This document shows positions 35,390-45,656 of a stretch of 64,000 bases of DNA, piece after piece (positions within the stretch are counted from its first letter, which is position 1; every line of letters begins with the position of its first letter). The stretch comes from Porodaedalea pini (taxonomy: Eukaryota; Basidiomycota; Agaricomycetes; Hymenochaetales; Hymenochaetaceae). Where the stretch lies: contig NBAY01000002.1 of assembly GCA_002794775.1 (NCBI GenBank), forward strand, positions 2,108,001 to 2,172,000, in the 5' to 3' direction. The notes under the pieces were generated by a model. That model was not told where the DNA came from, searched no databases, and worked only from the letters and a program-made list of their open reading frames with translations. Position numbers and translations under genes: made by a program.

Positions 35390-35857
35390 TTAAAGTTTAG
35401 AGCGCGCCTCCAACTCCTGCTTGGCCCTCAAGAGTGCTAGACCTCTACCCTCTATATGCTCCCTTCTGATATAATACTAAAGACAAGATCAGTACAGAAA
35501 GTTTAGAAAGGATCAAGAACTTACCAGGAAGCGGTCTATCATCTGGGTGACATCACAGTGCGCACAGAACTTGTAGGCATTGTCACCACAGCACTCCTCT
35601 GAGCATGAACAAAAGTATGGGTAGGCCTGATGCTTGATCATGCGAAAGGTGGTCAACATGTAGGCATTAGGGCGTAGGTCCAAGATGCGCGTGAATTCCT
35701 CCATATCCCAATGCCAAGCGTTAACACCTACTGGCGCCTCCCTCTTATCCTCCTCAATGATAGAGATCAAGTCGTCATCATCCAAAGACACAATGTCATA
35801 GGTAGGAGAGAGCTGGAAGGGCCAGGTAAGAAGAGGCAAGCTATGCAGAGAAGGCAT
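35390..35857 (-). CDS. Antisense spliced gene carried by element B, unknown function
   Basis: ATG 35857 has the context CACCATG. Exon 1 (35857-35525) is 111 codons and ends CTG before GTAAGT. A 48 bp intron (35524-35477) ends CTTTAG. Exon 2 (35476-35390) adds 28 codons and TAA, in frame, for a 139-aa product. It contains an acidic stretch (SLDDDDLISIIEED), WHWDMEEFTRILDLRPNAYM, a Cys-rich cluster (YFCSCSEECCGDNAYKFC) that could bind zinc, and a helical tail (EGRGLALLRAKQELEARSKL). I do not recognise the family. It is antisense to gag-pol, located between the chromodomain and the 3' LTR, and lies in a CpG-containing segment (about 35370-35935) unlike the rest of the element. A captured host gene is the best explanation; an old element-specific accessory ORF is the alternative. 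Confidence 0.72.
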
Positions 35858-35966
35858 GGTGAACAGTGGCGTATCTGATGATGGCGTGGATAAAGAGTTG
35901 GTGACATGTCAGACAGATGACCTTCCATTTTAGGCTTCAGGGACTTAGCCAATAAGGAGGGGGTAC

Positions 35967-36615
35967 TGTCATGACCCATGACACATCAAACAATTATAAT
36001 TAGCGTCTCACTTCTACAGCAAAGAGAGACAGGTTCTCAGTATCTCACTTATCATTAGCAAAGGGAGACAACATCTCAGCATCTTACTTATCACAGCAAA
36101 GGGAGACAACATCTCAGTATTTCACTGATCACAGCAAAGGGAGACAACATCTCAGTGACCCATCTACATCATTGAGAGATAGTATCTCAAGTGCCACATT
36201 GCTGTAGCAATGAGAGATACCACCTCATCAGTTTATTTCTGGATTACTTACTTTGCTACTTGGTTTCCTATAAGTAGTCTGTGTATTTAAGGGCAGCCTC
36301 CCAGAGCCCCAGACCCTCAGAATTGTTAACTAGTTATCTCCTGCTTATAAGTGCCTATCTCAGCCTATAACTCTTGGATCAAGAACTGGTACTATATTTG
36401 TCAAGACATCTTTGGAGTACTATACTTGCTAGTATCTCCTAAGTACCTCAGTTCTACATCCAGAGTCAAAGCACAGAAGACAGCTCTTATCCTGTCAGGT
36501 CTTTCTAGAAGACCATTCAAGATCTTATCTCCTTACTACTACTCTGTCATCAGACTTAGGGTATTGTTATCTGCATTGGTTTACTAATCTATTCTTTATA
36601 GGTAGGATCACAACA
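35967..36615 (+). repeat. 3' LTR of element B
   Basis: 649 bp, TGTCATG...CACAACA, preceded by the polypurine tract AATAAGGAGGGGG (35951-35963). The 78-codon open frame inside both LTRs is identical and is not a supported gene. Confidence 0.95.
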
Positions 36616-36813
36616 AGACCTTATATAGCAGCAACTGTGGGACTATATTATCTAAAGTTACATAAACGAACGGAATGGAACGAATGAAGGTCATGTGAAG
36701 GGAGTGTGGGAAATGATTGAAAAGACGATTAAATATAATGAAAAGGAGCGGTTAAAAGAAAAGAAATGGTAAAAGGGAAAATAAAAGACAGGGTGAAAGT
36801 TCAAGTCCTAACA

Positions 36814-39146
36814 TTACCCCCCCCTCAAGGCTGGGCGTCCCGACCAGCCATGATCATGGTCGACTGGTTCAGTGTTGACGAAGCGTGGGCGAAGTTGTTG
36901 GCGAGGAATGTTAAGCTTTCGAGGGGCGCCGGGATGTTTTTGATAGAATTCAGCGATCACCTCCTTTGCATTTTCGCCAAAGTCCATCTCGGGCTGCCAA
37001 GTCGGTTCGTTGTAGCCAACCCACTTGACGAGGTATTGAAGCTTCCCTCGGTGCAGACGTGAGTCTAGGACTTCCTCGATCTCGTACTCCTCCTCGTTGT
37101 CAACGATGTCAGGCGGTGGCGGTGTCGGTTGTTTCTGGCTCTTGAAGGATGGTTCAATGGCGGGTTTTAGCAGGGCCTCGTTGAAGACCGGGTGGACCTT
37201 CTTCCAGCGCTTGGGGAGCTTGAGTTTGTACGCGCTAGCTCCCACCTTGTCAACGATTTTGAAGGGACCATACCATTTGTCAGCGAGTTTCTTCGTTGGC
37301 AAGTCCGTGCTGATGTTACGCCCATCAAGGAAAACCTTGTCTCCAGCCTTGTACTCCACCGAAGTCCCTGCTGTCCGGTTGTGGTAGCGTTTCATGTCGT
37401 CCGCCGCCTTGACCAAGTTGTCCCTCACAGCGCGATGAGTCTCCTTGATGTGCTTTGCGAATTCTTCCACCGACATGTTGGTAGACGAGGTTCATGTTGT
37501 GTCAAAGCTTAAGGGGTGACGTCCTGTGTTCGCATAGAAGGGGGACATTTTCATCGCCGAGTGTTCGCGGTTGTTGTATGCGAACTCTGTGAGGGGGAGC
37601 CAGTCCTTCCAGTCCGATTGACGATGGTTGACGAAGAGTCGAAGATACTGTTCGAGCTCTTGGTTAACGCATTCCGTTTGACCATCCATCTGTGGGTGAT
37701 ACGCCGTGGATGGGTTGCCTTCGATGTGCAGGAGTTTGTACAGCTCCTTCATCATTGAAGCATCGAACTGCGTGCCTCGGTCATGGATGATCTTCTTCGG
37801 TAAGCCGTGGAGGCAGAAGATGTGGTTGCGGTATAGCTGGGCCATGCCTTCCGCTGACAACTTCGTCGTCATCAGGATCACGTGCATCTGTTTCGAGAAC
37901 CTATCAATGAAGACACAGATCGCGTTATGTCCCTTGGAGTCCGGGAGCTCTCCGATGAGGTCGACCGTGACGATTTCCCAGGGGCCTTCTGGGACTGCAT
38001 TTGGGTGGAGTGGCCTTGATCTCGATGCCCTCAGAGCCTTTGTTTGCTGACAGCGATTACACCCTTGGACATACGCTCAGATGTCAGAGAACATCGACGT
38101 CCACCAGAAGTCTCGACGGATGAGCTCCACCGTTTTTGACGCTCCTGGGTGTCCTGCCAGAACTGAGTCGTGGTATTCTCGCAATACGGCCTCCTTCATT
38201 GACGATGGCACGTACACCTTGCCTTTCATGTGCCACAACCCGTCGACCTCTGTCATTCCTGTCGGCCTCTCTGACTCGTGTTGCGCCCTCTGCGCTTCAC
38301 CCACTCTGTCCAACACCTCATCACGCGACGTCCTCACCATTCCACGATTCAGCCACTTGTCCTTGATGAACACGACACCGTTGTTGTCATCCTTGCCCTT
38401 GTCATAGCCCGCCTTGCACGACAGTAAGTCCGCCTTACCCATTGTCTTTCCTGACTTGTGTTCGAGGTGGAAGTCGAATTCCTTGAGCTCTGTCCACCAG
38501 TGAGCTTGTCGATAGCTTAGCTTTTGCGCCGACCTGAAGTAGGTAAGGTTAGTGTGACCGGACCAGATCTCGATGGGATGACGGGCGCCGAGGAGGTATT
38601 GCCTCCACTCCTTGAGTGCTGAAACGATCGCGAGCATCTCCTTGTCATAGATCTCGTAGTTTCGTTCCACCGGTAGGAGTGCTTCCGACCTGTAGGCGAC
38701 TACCCTCCATTTGCCTTCCTGCTTTTGCAGCAACACTCCTCCAAGAGCAAAGTTTGATGAGTCCGCTTCGACGCGGAAAGGGCCCTCATCATTCGTGATG
38801 GCCAGGACTGGAGGTGAGCAGAGACGTCGTCTCAACTCCTGGAATGCCTCCTGCTGTTCAGTCTCCCATACCCAGTCCTTCTTGCCTGTCAGCGACGTCA
38901 GTGGATGGACTACCTTGCTGTAGTCCTTGATGAACCATCGCAGCCAGTTGCCCATACCGAGGAATTGTTGCAGCTGTTTGATGTTTCGTGGGACGGGCCA
39001 GTCTGCGATTGCTTCCATCTTTGCCGGGTCTGCTTTGATCTCACCATTGCCGACAATGTGGCCAAGGTACTTCACCACTTTGGCGTCGAACTCGCACTTC
39101 TCCGGTTTCAGGTATAAGCCGTTCTCTCATAGGATCTGGAGGACGC
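36814..39146 (-). pseudogene. C-terminal RT, RNase H, integrase and chromodomain of element A
   Basis: Continues the pol frame interrupted by C. It holds KYLGHIVGNGEIKADPAK, the RNase H segment FRVEADSSNFALGGVLL, the integrase HHCC zinc finger (YHDSVLAGHPGASKT... CNRC), the catalytic core with IHDRGTQFDASMMKEL and NPSTAYHPQMDGQTE, and a chromodomain (YEIEEVLDSRLHRGKLQYLV). TGA stops lie at 39127-39129, 38077-38079 and 37492-37494, each at a codon where related elements have Arg. The final TAA (36814-36816) directly abuts the 3' LTR. Confidence 0.9.
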
Positions 39147-39567
39147 TGTCATGGACACTTTTTAAATTATCTTATCTTATCATATCTTATCCATCCATCA
39201 CTAATCACGCTTATTCCTGCTTACTCATTATTCATTACGCTCCTTCTCGCACTATCCTTACTCGCTGACCGATCCTATGATTTCATTATTCTATGAAGTT
39301 CCACGACGTTCTATCATCTATCCTTATGTAGTAGTTAATTCCCTGGTCCGTGCGCAGCCGCTGAAGGGTATATAAGTAGGTAGTCCTCCTGTACTTATCC
39401 CCTAGTTTCGACCTGGTCAATTCTACCTGGCTACGTCCAGAAGCTGCTCCTTATCTCCGCGCTGTGTCAGTTCCCCTGCCCCACCGCTCTCTCTTGTCTC
39501 CCTCCTCCTCTGACTGAGTTCCGCGTGACCCGGCTACCATTTGCGTATCCGTAGTCCGTCGCTGACA
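39147..39567 (+). repeat. 5' LTR of element C
   Basis: 421 bp, TGTCATGG...GCTGACA. TATATAAG at 39369-39376 is followed 35 nt later by the predicted transcript start at 39404. Confidence 0.96.
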
Positions 39568-39569
39568 CA

Positions 39570-39580
39570 AGGTCGAAACT
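39570..39580 (+). promoter_or_regulatory. Primer-binding site of element C (self-priming type)
   Basis: AGGTCGAAACT, two bases inside the 5' LTR, is perfectly complementary over 11 nt to AGTTTCGACCT at 39404-39414, the predicted 5' end of the transcript. Flanking bases do not pair. No tRNA-type site is seen. Confidence 0.78.
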
Positions 39581-40422
39581 TACCCCTACCGCCTCGCGCA
39601 TTCTCAGTCACCAACGCCAAGCTGGCTCTGAACGTTCGCATCTCCTACCGACAGCAATCTCTTTACCGCGCTACCATCTATACCTTCACCTGTACCCCGC
39701 AAATCACTCTCACCATCGAACTCTTCCTACTATCTATCATCATCACTCTCAACCCTCATCTCATCCAACAAACTCAAAACCGACCACTACCTGTCCGTAA
39801 CCCCGAACTCTAGACCAACATTCTCATCCGACGCGTCCGATGACTTGGACTGCGACCCCGACTACGATCGCTTCGACCCACACCTATTCTTAGATCGATC
39901 TCACGTGCATCGATCAGGCCGATACGTCGTTAATTCCTTACCTTCATTATTAAACTCACTCGTTTCACAACCCGCCGTCCTCTTTCTATTCGATCAACTA
40001 GCGCTCGTTTGAGAGGGGGTAACGTTGAGTCCGACCCACTCGAGAGTAGCTACCAGGCCTTGGGGGTGATCTTCGGAAAGGTCCCTTGGCGCCCGTTGGA
40101 GTCTTCACAGAGGAAGATCCGGGTTTGATCAGCAAGTGAAAGTCGACCACCACATCCGGAATTTTGTTACAGCGCTCAATCAGACCCGCAGGCGTCCGCA
40201 CCACCTGTCGGCTGGCAGTGTTGTCTCTGATTTGAGCTGGCTCCACACCCGTACAGTCGACCATCTGGATCAGCGGCACAGCGTTGGAATACACCACCAG
40301 AAGACACTGCCGACGCTGTCCTCGCACAACTACCACCACTGACCGACGACGACCTAGTACGCCTAGACGACGAGCTAGGAGCCCACCAACCACCCCACCC
40401 ATCACCAACACCACCGCCTATC
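39581..40422 (+). other. Leader of element C, no gene
   Basis: About 840 bp between the primer site and the gag ATG. It is C-rich with short open frames lacking motifs. It presumably holds the 5' untranslated and packaging sequences. Confidence 0.5.
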
Positions 40423-41508
40423 ATGGCAGAACCCCAAGCCCCAGCTGCGCCAGCAGCCACAACTCCGACGATCTCAAACGACATGATGCAGGAGATCATC
40501 AACGCGCTACACGGCCTGGGATTACTCGCAACCCCCACGCCAGCAGCTGCAGCCGCACCTGTCCCTCCACCAACAAACCGCAGTGGAGGAAGACATATCG
40601 CCAAACCCGAGATGTTCAACGGGCGAGACTACAAGAAGTTCGAACGTGCCATCACCCTTTACGTTGAAGCTAACGCAGAGGACTTCATGAACGACAAGGA
40701 CTACTTCCTTTTCGTGTTGTCGTTCATGACGGAAGGCTCAGCCGCACTCTGGGCACAGAACTTCCTGGAAAGCATCAAGATGGACGGCTATCTGATCTTT
40801 TCGCTCGTCAGTCACCAGAAGTTTAATGAACAGCTGGAAAAAGCGTTCGGAGATCCGAACGAACGCATGAACGCCATGCAAAAATTGGATAGCTGGAAAC
40901 ACACCCGAGACATCACAGCCGACCAATTCTTCCAGCAGTTCGACATCTATCGCCGTGCGGCAGGATACAACGATGACACAAAGAATGACGACACCCTCAT
41001 CCACAAACTGACGAAAGCCTTAGATAGAGAGATCGTATACCGAATCGAAATGAGTGACACGGTCCCAACCACGTACAAAGGCTGGCAAGAAAAAGCCATT
41101 CGATTCGACAACGCTAGACGTCAGATGAAGGCCATCGAACAAATGCGCGCTGCCCCGTCCAGACCTCAGGTGCTCCCACCAAAACCTACCCAGACGTTCA
41201 CACCGAGAATCCCCGAAAGGCGTGACGCCACTGGAGTCACATACGGAGGCATGGGGAAGCCGATGGACGTCTCACTCGAAGAGCTGAGGAAAGCAGGACT
41301 CTGCTACTACTGTAAAGAATCAGGGCATCTGCAGAGGAATTGCCCAAATCGGAGGAAAACGATAAGGGCTGTGTTGATGGGGATGGAACCCCGAGAGAGA
41401 AAAGTCTGGGCAGACGAGACCGCGACGCTCAAGGAGTCAGACTTTGCGGAGGAAGAAGAGGAGGCGCTCTTTGAGCGGGAGTTGGATTTTGCGGAACCCC
41501 AGCAGTGA
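40423..41508 (+). CDS. gag: gag of element C
   Basis: 361-aa gag protein: an Ala/Pro-rich N-terminus, a retrotransposon gag domain (about residues 60-230, with KPEMFNGRDYKKFERAI and WKHTRDITADQFFQQF), the DATGVTYGGMGKPMDVSL segment shared with element A, and a CCHC knuckle CYYCKESGHLQRNC (about 300-313), ending in an acidic tail. A GGATTTT heptamer in the codons for Leu-Asp-Phe just before the stop is in register for a -1 shift into pol. Confidence 0.95.
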   Translation: MAEPQAPAAPAATTPTISNDMMQEIINALHGLGLLATPTPAAAAAPVPPPTNRSGGRHIAKPEMFNGRDYKKFERAITLYVEANAEDFMNDKDYFLFVLSFMTEGSAALWAQNFLESIKMDGYLIFSLVSHQKFNEQLEKAFGDPNERMNAMQKLDSWKHTRDITADQFFQQFDIYRRAAGYNDDTKNDDTLIHKLTKALDREIVYRIEMSDTVPTTYKGWQEKAIRFDNARRQMKAIEQMRAAPSRPQVLPPKPTQTFTPRIPERRDATGVTYGGMGKPMDVSLEELRKAGLCYYCKESGHLQRNCPNRRKTIRAVLMGMEPRERKVWADETATLKESDFAEEEEEALFERELDFAEPQQ

Positions 41509-44500
41509 ACACGGCACTGACTGGGATAGGTTCAGTTTCGGTTTTTCAAACGGCCATTTTTGATAATTCTATGGACTCTGTAGATAATTTAGATAAAATA
41601 CAAAAAAATGTAAAAAGCAATGTCACTCGCAAAAATATTCCTTCTGTCCCTGTACCAGTAGCTAGTAGTATAGATATGCCTATATGTAACAACACGTCTG
41701 CCGCATCACCTCGTCCTACTCCTGTGTCAAAAAATCATGTAACACACTGTTCCGAATCTTTTAATTCTATTTCTTCCTTGGCCGGAACTGAACCGAAATC
41801 CGTGAAAAATGAAAACTCGTTGAAACAAGCTGAGAGGAAGTCCTGGAGAGATCGCCCTGTCCCCTTTACGGCCCCATGGGTAGTACGGCGTCTCAAAGAG
41901 GATAAACTTGAAAGTGCTTTAACGACTCTCCGAGTGTGGATGAAACAGCAGAGGCATGCTGAAGCGAATGAAGAGACGGTGCGTCAAATCATTGCGCTAG
42001 AAGAACCAGATGCCGTGGCAGCTGTTAGGGACCTGAGGGGTCCGAAACGGTTCGTAAGAGGGTCTCGGGGGCAACAGCTCATGGTACCGATTCTCCTTCA
42101 AACGACCGACACCGGTAACCAGTTCAAGGTAGACGCCCTACTGGACAGTGGCTGCACTGGCTCATGTATCAACCGATCCTTCGTCGAAAAGCATCAGATC
42201 TGGACAAAAAAGACACCCATCCCAATCCGAGTCTATAATGCTGACGGCACGCTCAACAAGGACGGCTCGATTACAGAGTTTGTGGAAATGCGCATGACAA
42301 TTAAAGATCATTTGGAGCGCATCCACTTCGCGGTCACAGATCTAGGGAAAACAGATGTGTTCATCGGACATGAATGGTTAAAACTGCACAATCCCAACAT
42401 CGACTGGCAAAAATCAACGATCGAATTTGATCGATGCCCCGATGTATGCGGCTATATCCGTAGTCTAGAGGACATTGATGCAGACCCCAACGAAAACCTT
42501 GATTTGGTGGAACTTGAAGACGGCGATCAGCTCTTCCTCTTCGATTGGGACAGGTACATTAAGTCCGATCCGAGAAAAGCGCTGAAGGTCAGACAACAGG
42601 TGCTCGAGGAAGTCCCAAACTATGTCAAAGAGTTCGCGGACGTCTTCAGTGAACAGGAATTCGATCAGTTACCAGAGAGACGCCCTTGGGATCATGCTAT
42701 TGAACTCAAGCCGGGATCAAAGCTCTCTGACTGTAAAATCTACCCGCTCAGCCCATCCGAACAGGTGGCACTGGACGAATTCCTCACCGAAAACTTGAGA
42801 ACTGGCCGTATTCGTAACTCTCAATCTGAGATGGCATCCCCCTTCTTCTTCATAAAAAAGAAGGATGGCAAGCTTCGCCCCGTACAGGACTATCGCCGGC
42901 TCAACGAGATGACGGTTAAGAACAAATACCCGTTACCTCTAATCCAAGAGCTCATTGACAAAACGAAACAGGCGAAATTCTTCACGAAGCTTGACATACG
43001 TTGGGGTTACAATAACATTCGGATTCGAGAGGGCGACGAGCATAAAGCCGCCTTCAGGACAAACCGCGGTCTATTCGAACCAACGGTCATGTTTTTCGGT
43101 CTCACAAACTCACCAGCAACCTTCCAAGGATTCATGAACGAGATCTTCCGAGAACTCGTCAATGATGGACACGTCATAGTCTACATGGACGACATCCTGA
43201 TCTTCGCACGAACTCGCGAACATCATGACAAACTCGTCCGACAAGTCCTGGAAGTGCTGCGAGCAAACAAGTTGTTCTTAAAGCCAGAAAAGTGCAGCTT
43301 TGCTCAAGAGACCGTGAACTATCTTGGGCATATCCTCGGCAACGGACAGATTCGCATGGATCCAGCCAAAGTGGCGGGTGTAAAAGATTGGCCAGTGCCT
43401 AAGAACAAGAAAGAACTACAGTCTTTCCTTGGGTTCTGCAACTATTACCGCCGCTTCATCCTAGCATTCAGTCACTATGCGAAGCCCTTGACAGTATTGA
43501 CCGGAGATGTAGAGTGGAAGTGGGAGGTGGAGCAACAGGAGGCCTTTGAACGTCTGAAACAGAAGCTCTGTGAAGAACCTGTACTCACAGTGCCTACTGA
43601 TGACGGTCAATTTCGGGTGGAGGCTGATTCGTCGCATTTCGCTAACGGCGCCATTCTGTCCCAATTCGTTGACGGAAAGTGGCATCCAATCGCATACCGA
43701 TCGCAAGCGCTTAGCCAAGCAGAGCGCAATTACGAAATCTATGACAAAGAGATGTTCGCGATCATGTGCGCACTGGATGACTGGCGACAATATCTTCTAG
43801 GGGCAACACAAACCTTCAAAATCTGGTCGGATCACCTCAACCTCCAGTATTTCCGAAAACCCCAGAAGATTAACCACCGACAAGCGAGATGGCTACAGGA
43901 GTTAGCGGACTACGACTTCAAACTGTTCCATAAACCAGGTGCCCTGATGACTAAGGCTGACCTCCTCTCGAGACGAGCGGATCATGAGAGGGGGGAGAAC
44001 GACAATATCAACATTGTTTTGCTCAAGCCGGACTTATTTGTAAACGAAACACTGCTAGAAGCGCTGGATGCAGACTTCGTTAAACGAATTAAAAGGGTAC
44101 GAAACAACAGGGACAGAGCAGTTGTGAAGGCGTTAGAGCGGAAGGAACGAGAGTGGGAGGAAGAAGAAGGGTTGTTGATGTGGAAGGGCAGGATCTACGT
44201 GCCGAAAGACCATAAACTCCGAGAAGACATCATTCGAAACCATCACGACAGCACGCTCGCAGGACACCCAGGACGCTACAAGACCCATGAGTTGATCACA
44301 CGCAACTACTGGTGGCCGGGAATCCAACGAGATGTTCGAATGTATGTTGAGGGATGTGATGCGTGCCAACGTACGAAGGCACACAGAGCGAAACCGCACA
44401 ATCCTCTGAACCCAAACGAGATCCTGAAAGGTCCTTGGGAAATCGTCACAGCAGACCTGATCGGCGAACTACCCGAGTCCAATGGACATAACGCAATCTG

Positions 44501-45644
44501 TGTCTTCGTTGACAGGTTCAGTAAACAGGTGCATGCGATCCCTACCTCAGTGAGCATAACGTCGGAAGGAATGGCGAGGCTCTACCGGGATCATGTCTTC
44601 AGGCTACACGGCATACCGCGCAAGTTTATTCATGACAGAGGATCACAGTTCGAGTCCAAATTCATGAACGAACTATACCGGTTACTGGGCATCGAGGGAA
44701 ACCCGTCAACGGCATATCACCCACAGACAGATGGTCAGACAGAACAGATAAACCAAGAGATTGAACAGTACCTTCGTCTCTTTGTTAACCACCATCAGTC
44801 GGACTGGGCGGAATGGCTTGCGCTAGCGGAATTCGCGTACAACGACAAAGAACAAACGTCGACAGGAGCGTCACCCTTTTTCATCAACCATGGGAGACAC
44901 CCATATAAGGGCACGAATCCTAGACGCGAATCGACCAATGAGTCCGCTAAGCAGTTTGCCGACCGGATGGCCAAGATCAGGGAGGAAACCGAATCGGCAT
45001 TAAAGCATGCGGCCGAAACCATGAAGCGCTTCTATGACAGGACGAAGGGAGAATCCATCGAGTATAAACCTGGGGAAAAGGTCATGCTCGAAGGAACTCA
45101 CTTAAAGACAGATCGTCCTATGAAGAAGCTGGGAGATAAACGTTATGGGCCTTTCATTGTCGAAAAGAAAATCGGCACGTCAGCATATAGACTTAAACTT
45201 CCACGTACATGGAAAAAAGTCTATCCGGTTTTCAATGAAGTGCTCCTCTCCCCATACCACGAGCCGCAGTATACGTCGCAAAAGCAGGATCTTCCACCCC
45301 CGCCTGAAATCATTGACGATGTGCCGGAATATGAGGTCGAAAAGGTTGTCGACTCCAAACTTGTGCGAGGGAAGCTCAAATACCTCGTACATTGGAAAGG
45401 GTATCCGAACGAAGAACGCACCTGGGAGCCAATTGAGAATTTGACGAACTCTCAAGAGGCCATTGACGAATTTCATAAATCAACTCCCAGTGCTCCTCGC
45501 GCCCTCAACACCCTAGAGATGTCGCAGCTGAAGTTCCGACCCGTGTTTGAAATGACGGAGCCTGAGAGACAGAAAGGAGTGGCACAGTGGTGGGCCGGTA
45601 AGTTCCAGGGTAGGGAACAAGGGCGATCGGGACGCTCGCCTTGA
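41505..45644 (+). CDS. pol: pol polyprotein of element C: protease, RT, RNase H, integrase, chromodomain
   Basis: 1379 codons without interruption; no ATG at the start (the frame overlaps the gag stop at GTG 41505), consistent with -1 frameshift expression. Residues about 1-180 are an AT-rich spacer. Then protease (VDALLDSGCTGSCINRSF), RT with YMDD (VIVYMDDILIFARTREH), RNase H (FRVEADSSHFANGAILSQ, NYEIYDKEMFAI), integrase finger (HHDSTLAGHPGRYKTHEL...CDACQRTK), catalytic core (FIHDRGSQFESKFMNELYR, NPSTAYHPQTDGQTE) and a C-terminal chromodomain (YEVEKVVDSKLVRGKLKYLV). All catalytic residues recognised are present. Confidence 0.96.
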   Translation: MNTALTGIGSVSVFQTAIFDNSMDSVDNLDKIQKNVKSNVTRKNIPSVPVPVASSIDMPICNNTSAASPRPTPVSKNHVTHCSESFNSISSLAGTEPKSVKNENSLKQAERKSWRDRPVPFTAPWVVRRLKEDKLESALTTLRVWMKQQRHAEANEETVRQIIALEEPDAVAAVRDLRGPKRFVRGSRGQQLMVPILLQTTDTGNQFKVDALLDSGCTGSCINRSFVEKHQIWTKKTPIPIRVYNADGTLNKDGSITEFVEMRMTIKDHLERIHFAVTDLGKTDVFIGHEWLKLHNPNIDWQKSTIEFDRCPDVCGYIRSLEDIDADPNENLDLVELEDGDQLFLFDWDRYIKSDPRKALKVRQQVLEEVPNYVKEFADVFSEQEFDQLPERRPWDHAIELKPGSKLSDCKIYPLSPSEQVALDEFLTENLRTGRIRNSQSEMASPFFFIKKKDGKLRPVQDYRRLNEMTVKNKYPLPLIQELIDKTKQAKFFTKLDIRWGYNNIRIREGDEHKAAFRTNRGLFEPTVMFFGLTNSPATFQGFMNEIFRELVNDGHVIVYMDDILIFARTREHHDKLVRQVLEVLRANKLFLKPEKCSFAQETVNYLGHILGNGQIRMDPAKVAGVKDWPVPKNKKELQSFLGFCNYYRRFILAFSHYAKPLTVLTGDVEWKWEVEQQEAFERLKQKLCEEPVLTVPTDDGQFRVEADSSHFANGAILSQFVDGKWHPIAYRSQALSQAERNYEIYDKEMFAIMCALDDWRQYLLGATQTFKIWSDHLNLQYFRKPQKINHRQARWLQELADYDFKLFHKPGALMTKADLLSRRADHERGENDNINIVLLKPDLFVNETLLEALDADFVKRIKRVRNNRDRAVVKALERKEREWEEEEGLLMWKGRIYVPKDHKLREDIIRNHHDSTLAGHPGRYKTHELITRNYWWPGIQRDVRMYVEGCDACQRTKAHRAKPHNPLNPNEILKGPWEIVTADLIGELPESNGHNAICVFVDRFSKQVHAIPTSVSITSEGMARLYRDHVFRLHGIPRKFIHDRGSQFESKFMNELYRLLGIEGNPSTAYHPQTDGQTEQINQEIEQYLRLFVNHHQSDWAEWLALAEFAYNDKEQTSTGASPFFINHGRHPYKGTNPRRESTNESAKQFADRMAKIREETESALKHAAETMKRFYDRTKGESIEYKPGEKVMLEGTHLKTDRPMKKLGDKRYGPFIVEKKIGTSAYRLKLPRTWKKVYPVFNEVLLSPYHEPQYTSQKQDLPPPPEIIDDVPEYEVEKVVDSKLVRGKLKYLVHWKGYPNEERTWEPIENLTNSQEAIDEFHKSTPSAPRALNTLEMSQLKFRPVFEMTEPERQKGVAQWWAGKFQGREQGRSGRSP

Positions 45645-45656
45645 AGGGGAGGGTCA

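Larger units (their letters stand above)
29120..36615 (+). mobile_element. Ty3/Gypsy chromovirus B inside the LTR of A
   Basis: 7496 bp, 649 bp LTRs, flanked by the 5 bp duplication AGACC (29115-29119 and 36616-36620). The unoccupied site is preserved in A's other LTR. The two LTRs appear identical except at the second base (TA left, TG right), so the insertion is young. gag, pol, integrase and chromodomain are on the plus strand. A spliced antisense gene lies between the chromodomain and the 3' LTR. The element is AT-rich and nearly free of CpG except in that antisense segment. Two single-base frame changes break pol. Confidence 0.96.
28888..36813 (-). repeat. 3' LTR of element A, interrupted by element B
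   Basis: LTR sequence occupies 28888-29119 and 36616-36813, with element B between; the 5 bp AGACC is present on both sides of B. Rejoined length is 425 bp, equal to the other copy. It differs from the 5' LTR at nine positions, all transitions, eight of them at CpG. The polypurine tract (GAGGGGGGG, minus strand) lies at about 36817-36827. Confidence 0.93.

Noticed and set aside
35767..35979. Second antisense frame overlapping the captured gene and reaching into the LTR
   Set aside because: Different frame from the spliced gene, Cys/His content from shadow reading; the ATG at 35857 has a better context and a consistent intron.
36766..39268. Plus-strand open frames across element A
   Set aside because: Shadows of the minus-strand pol gene.
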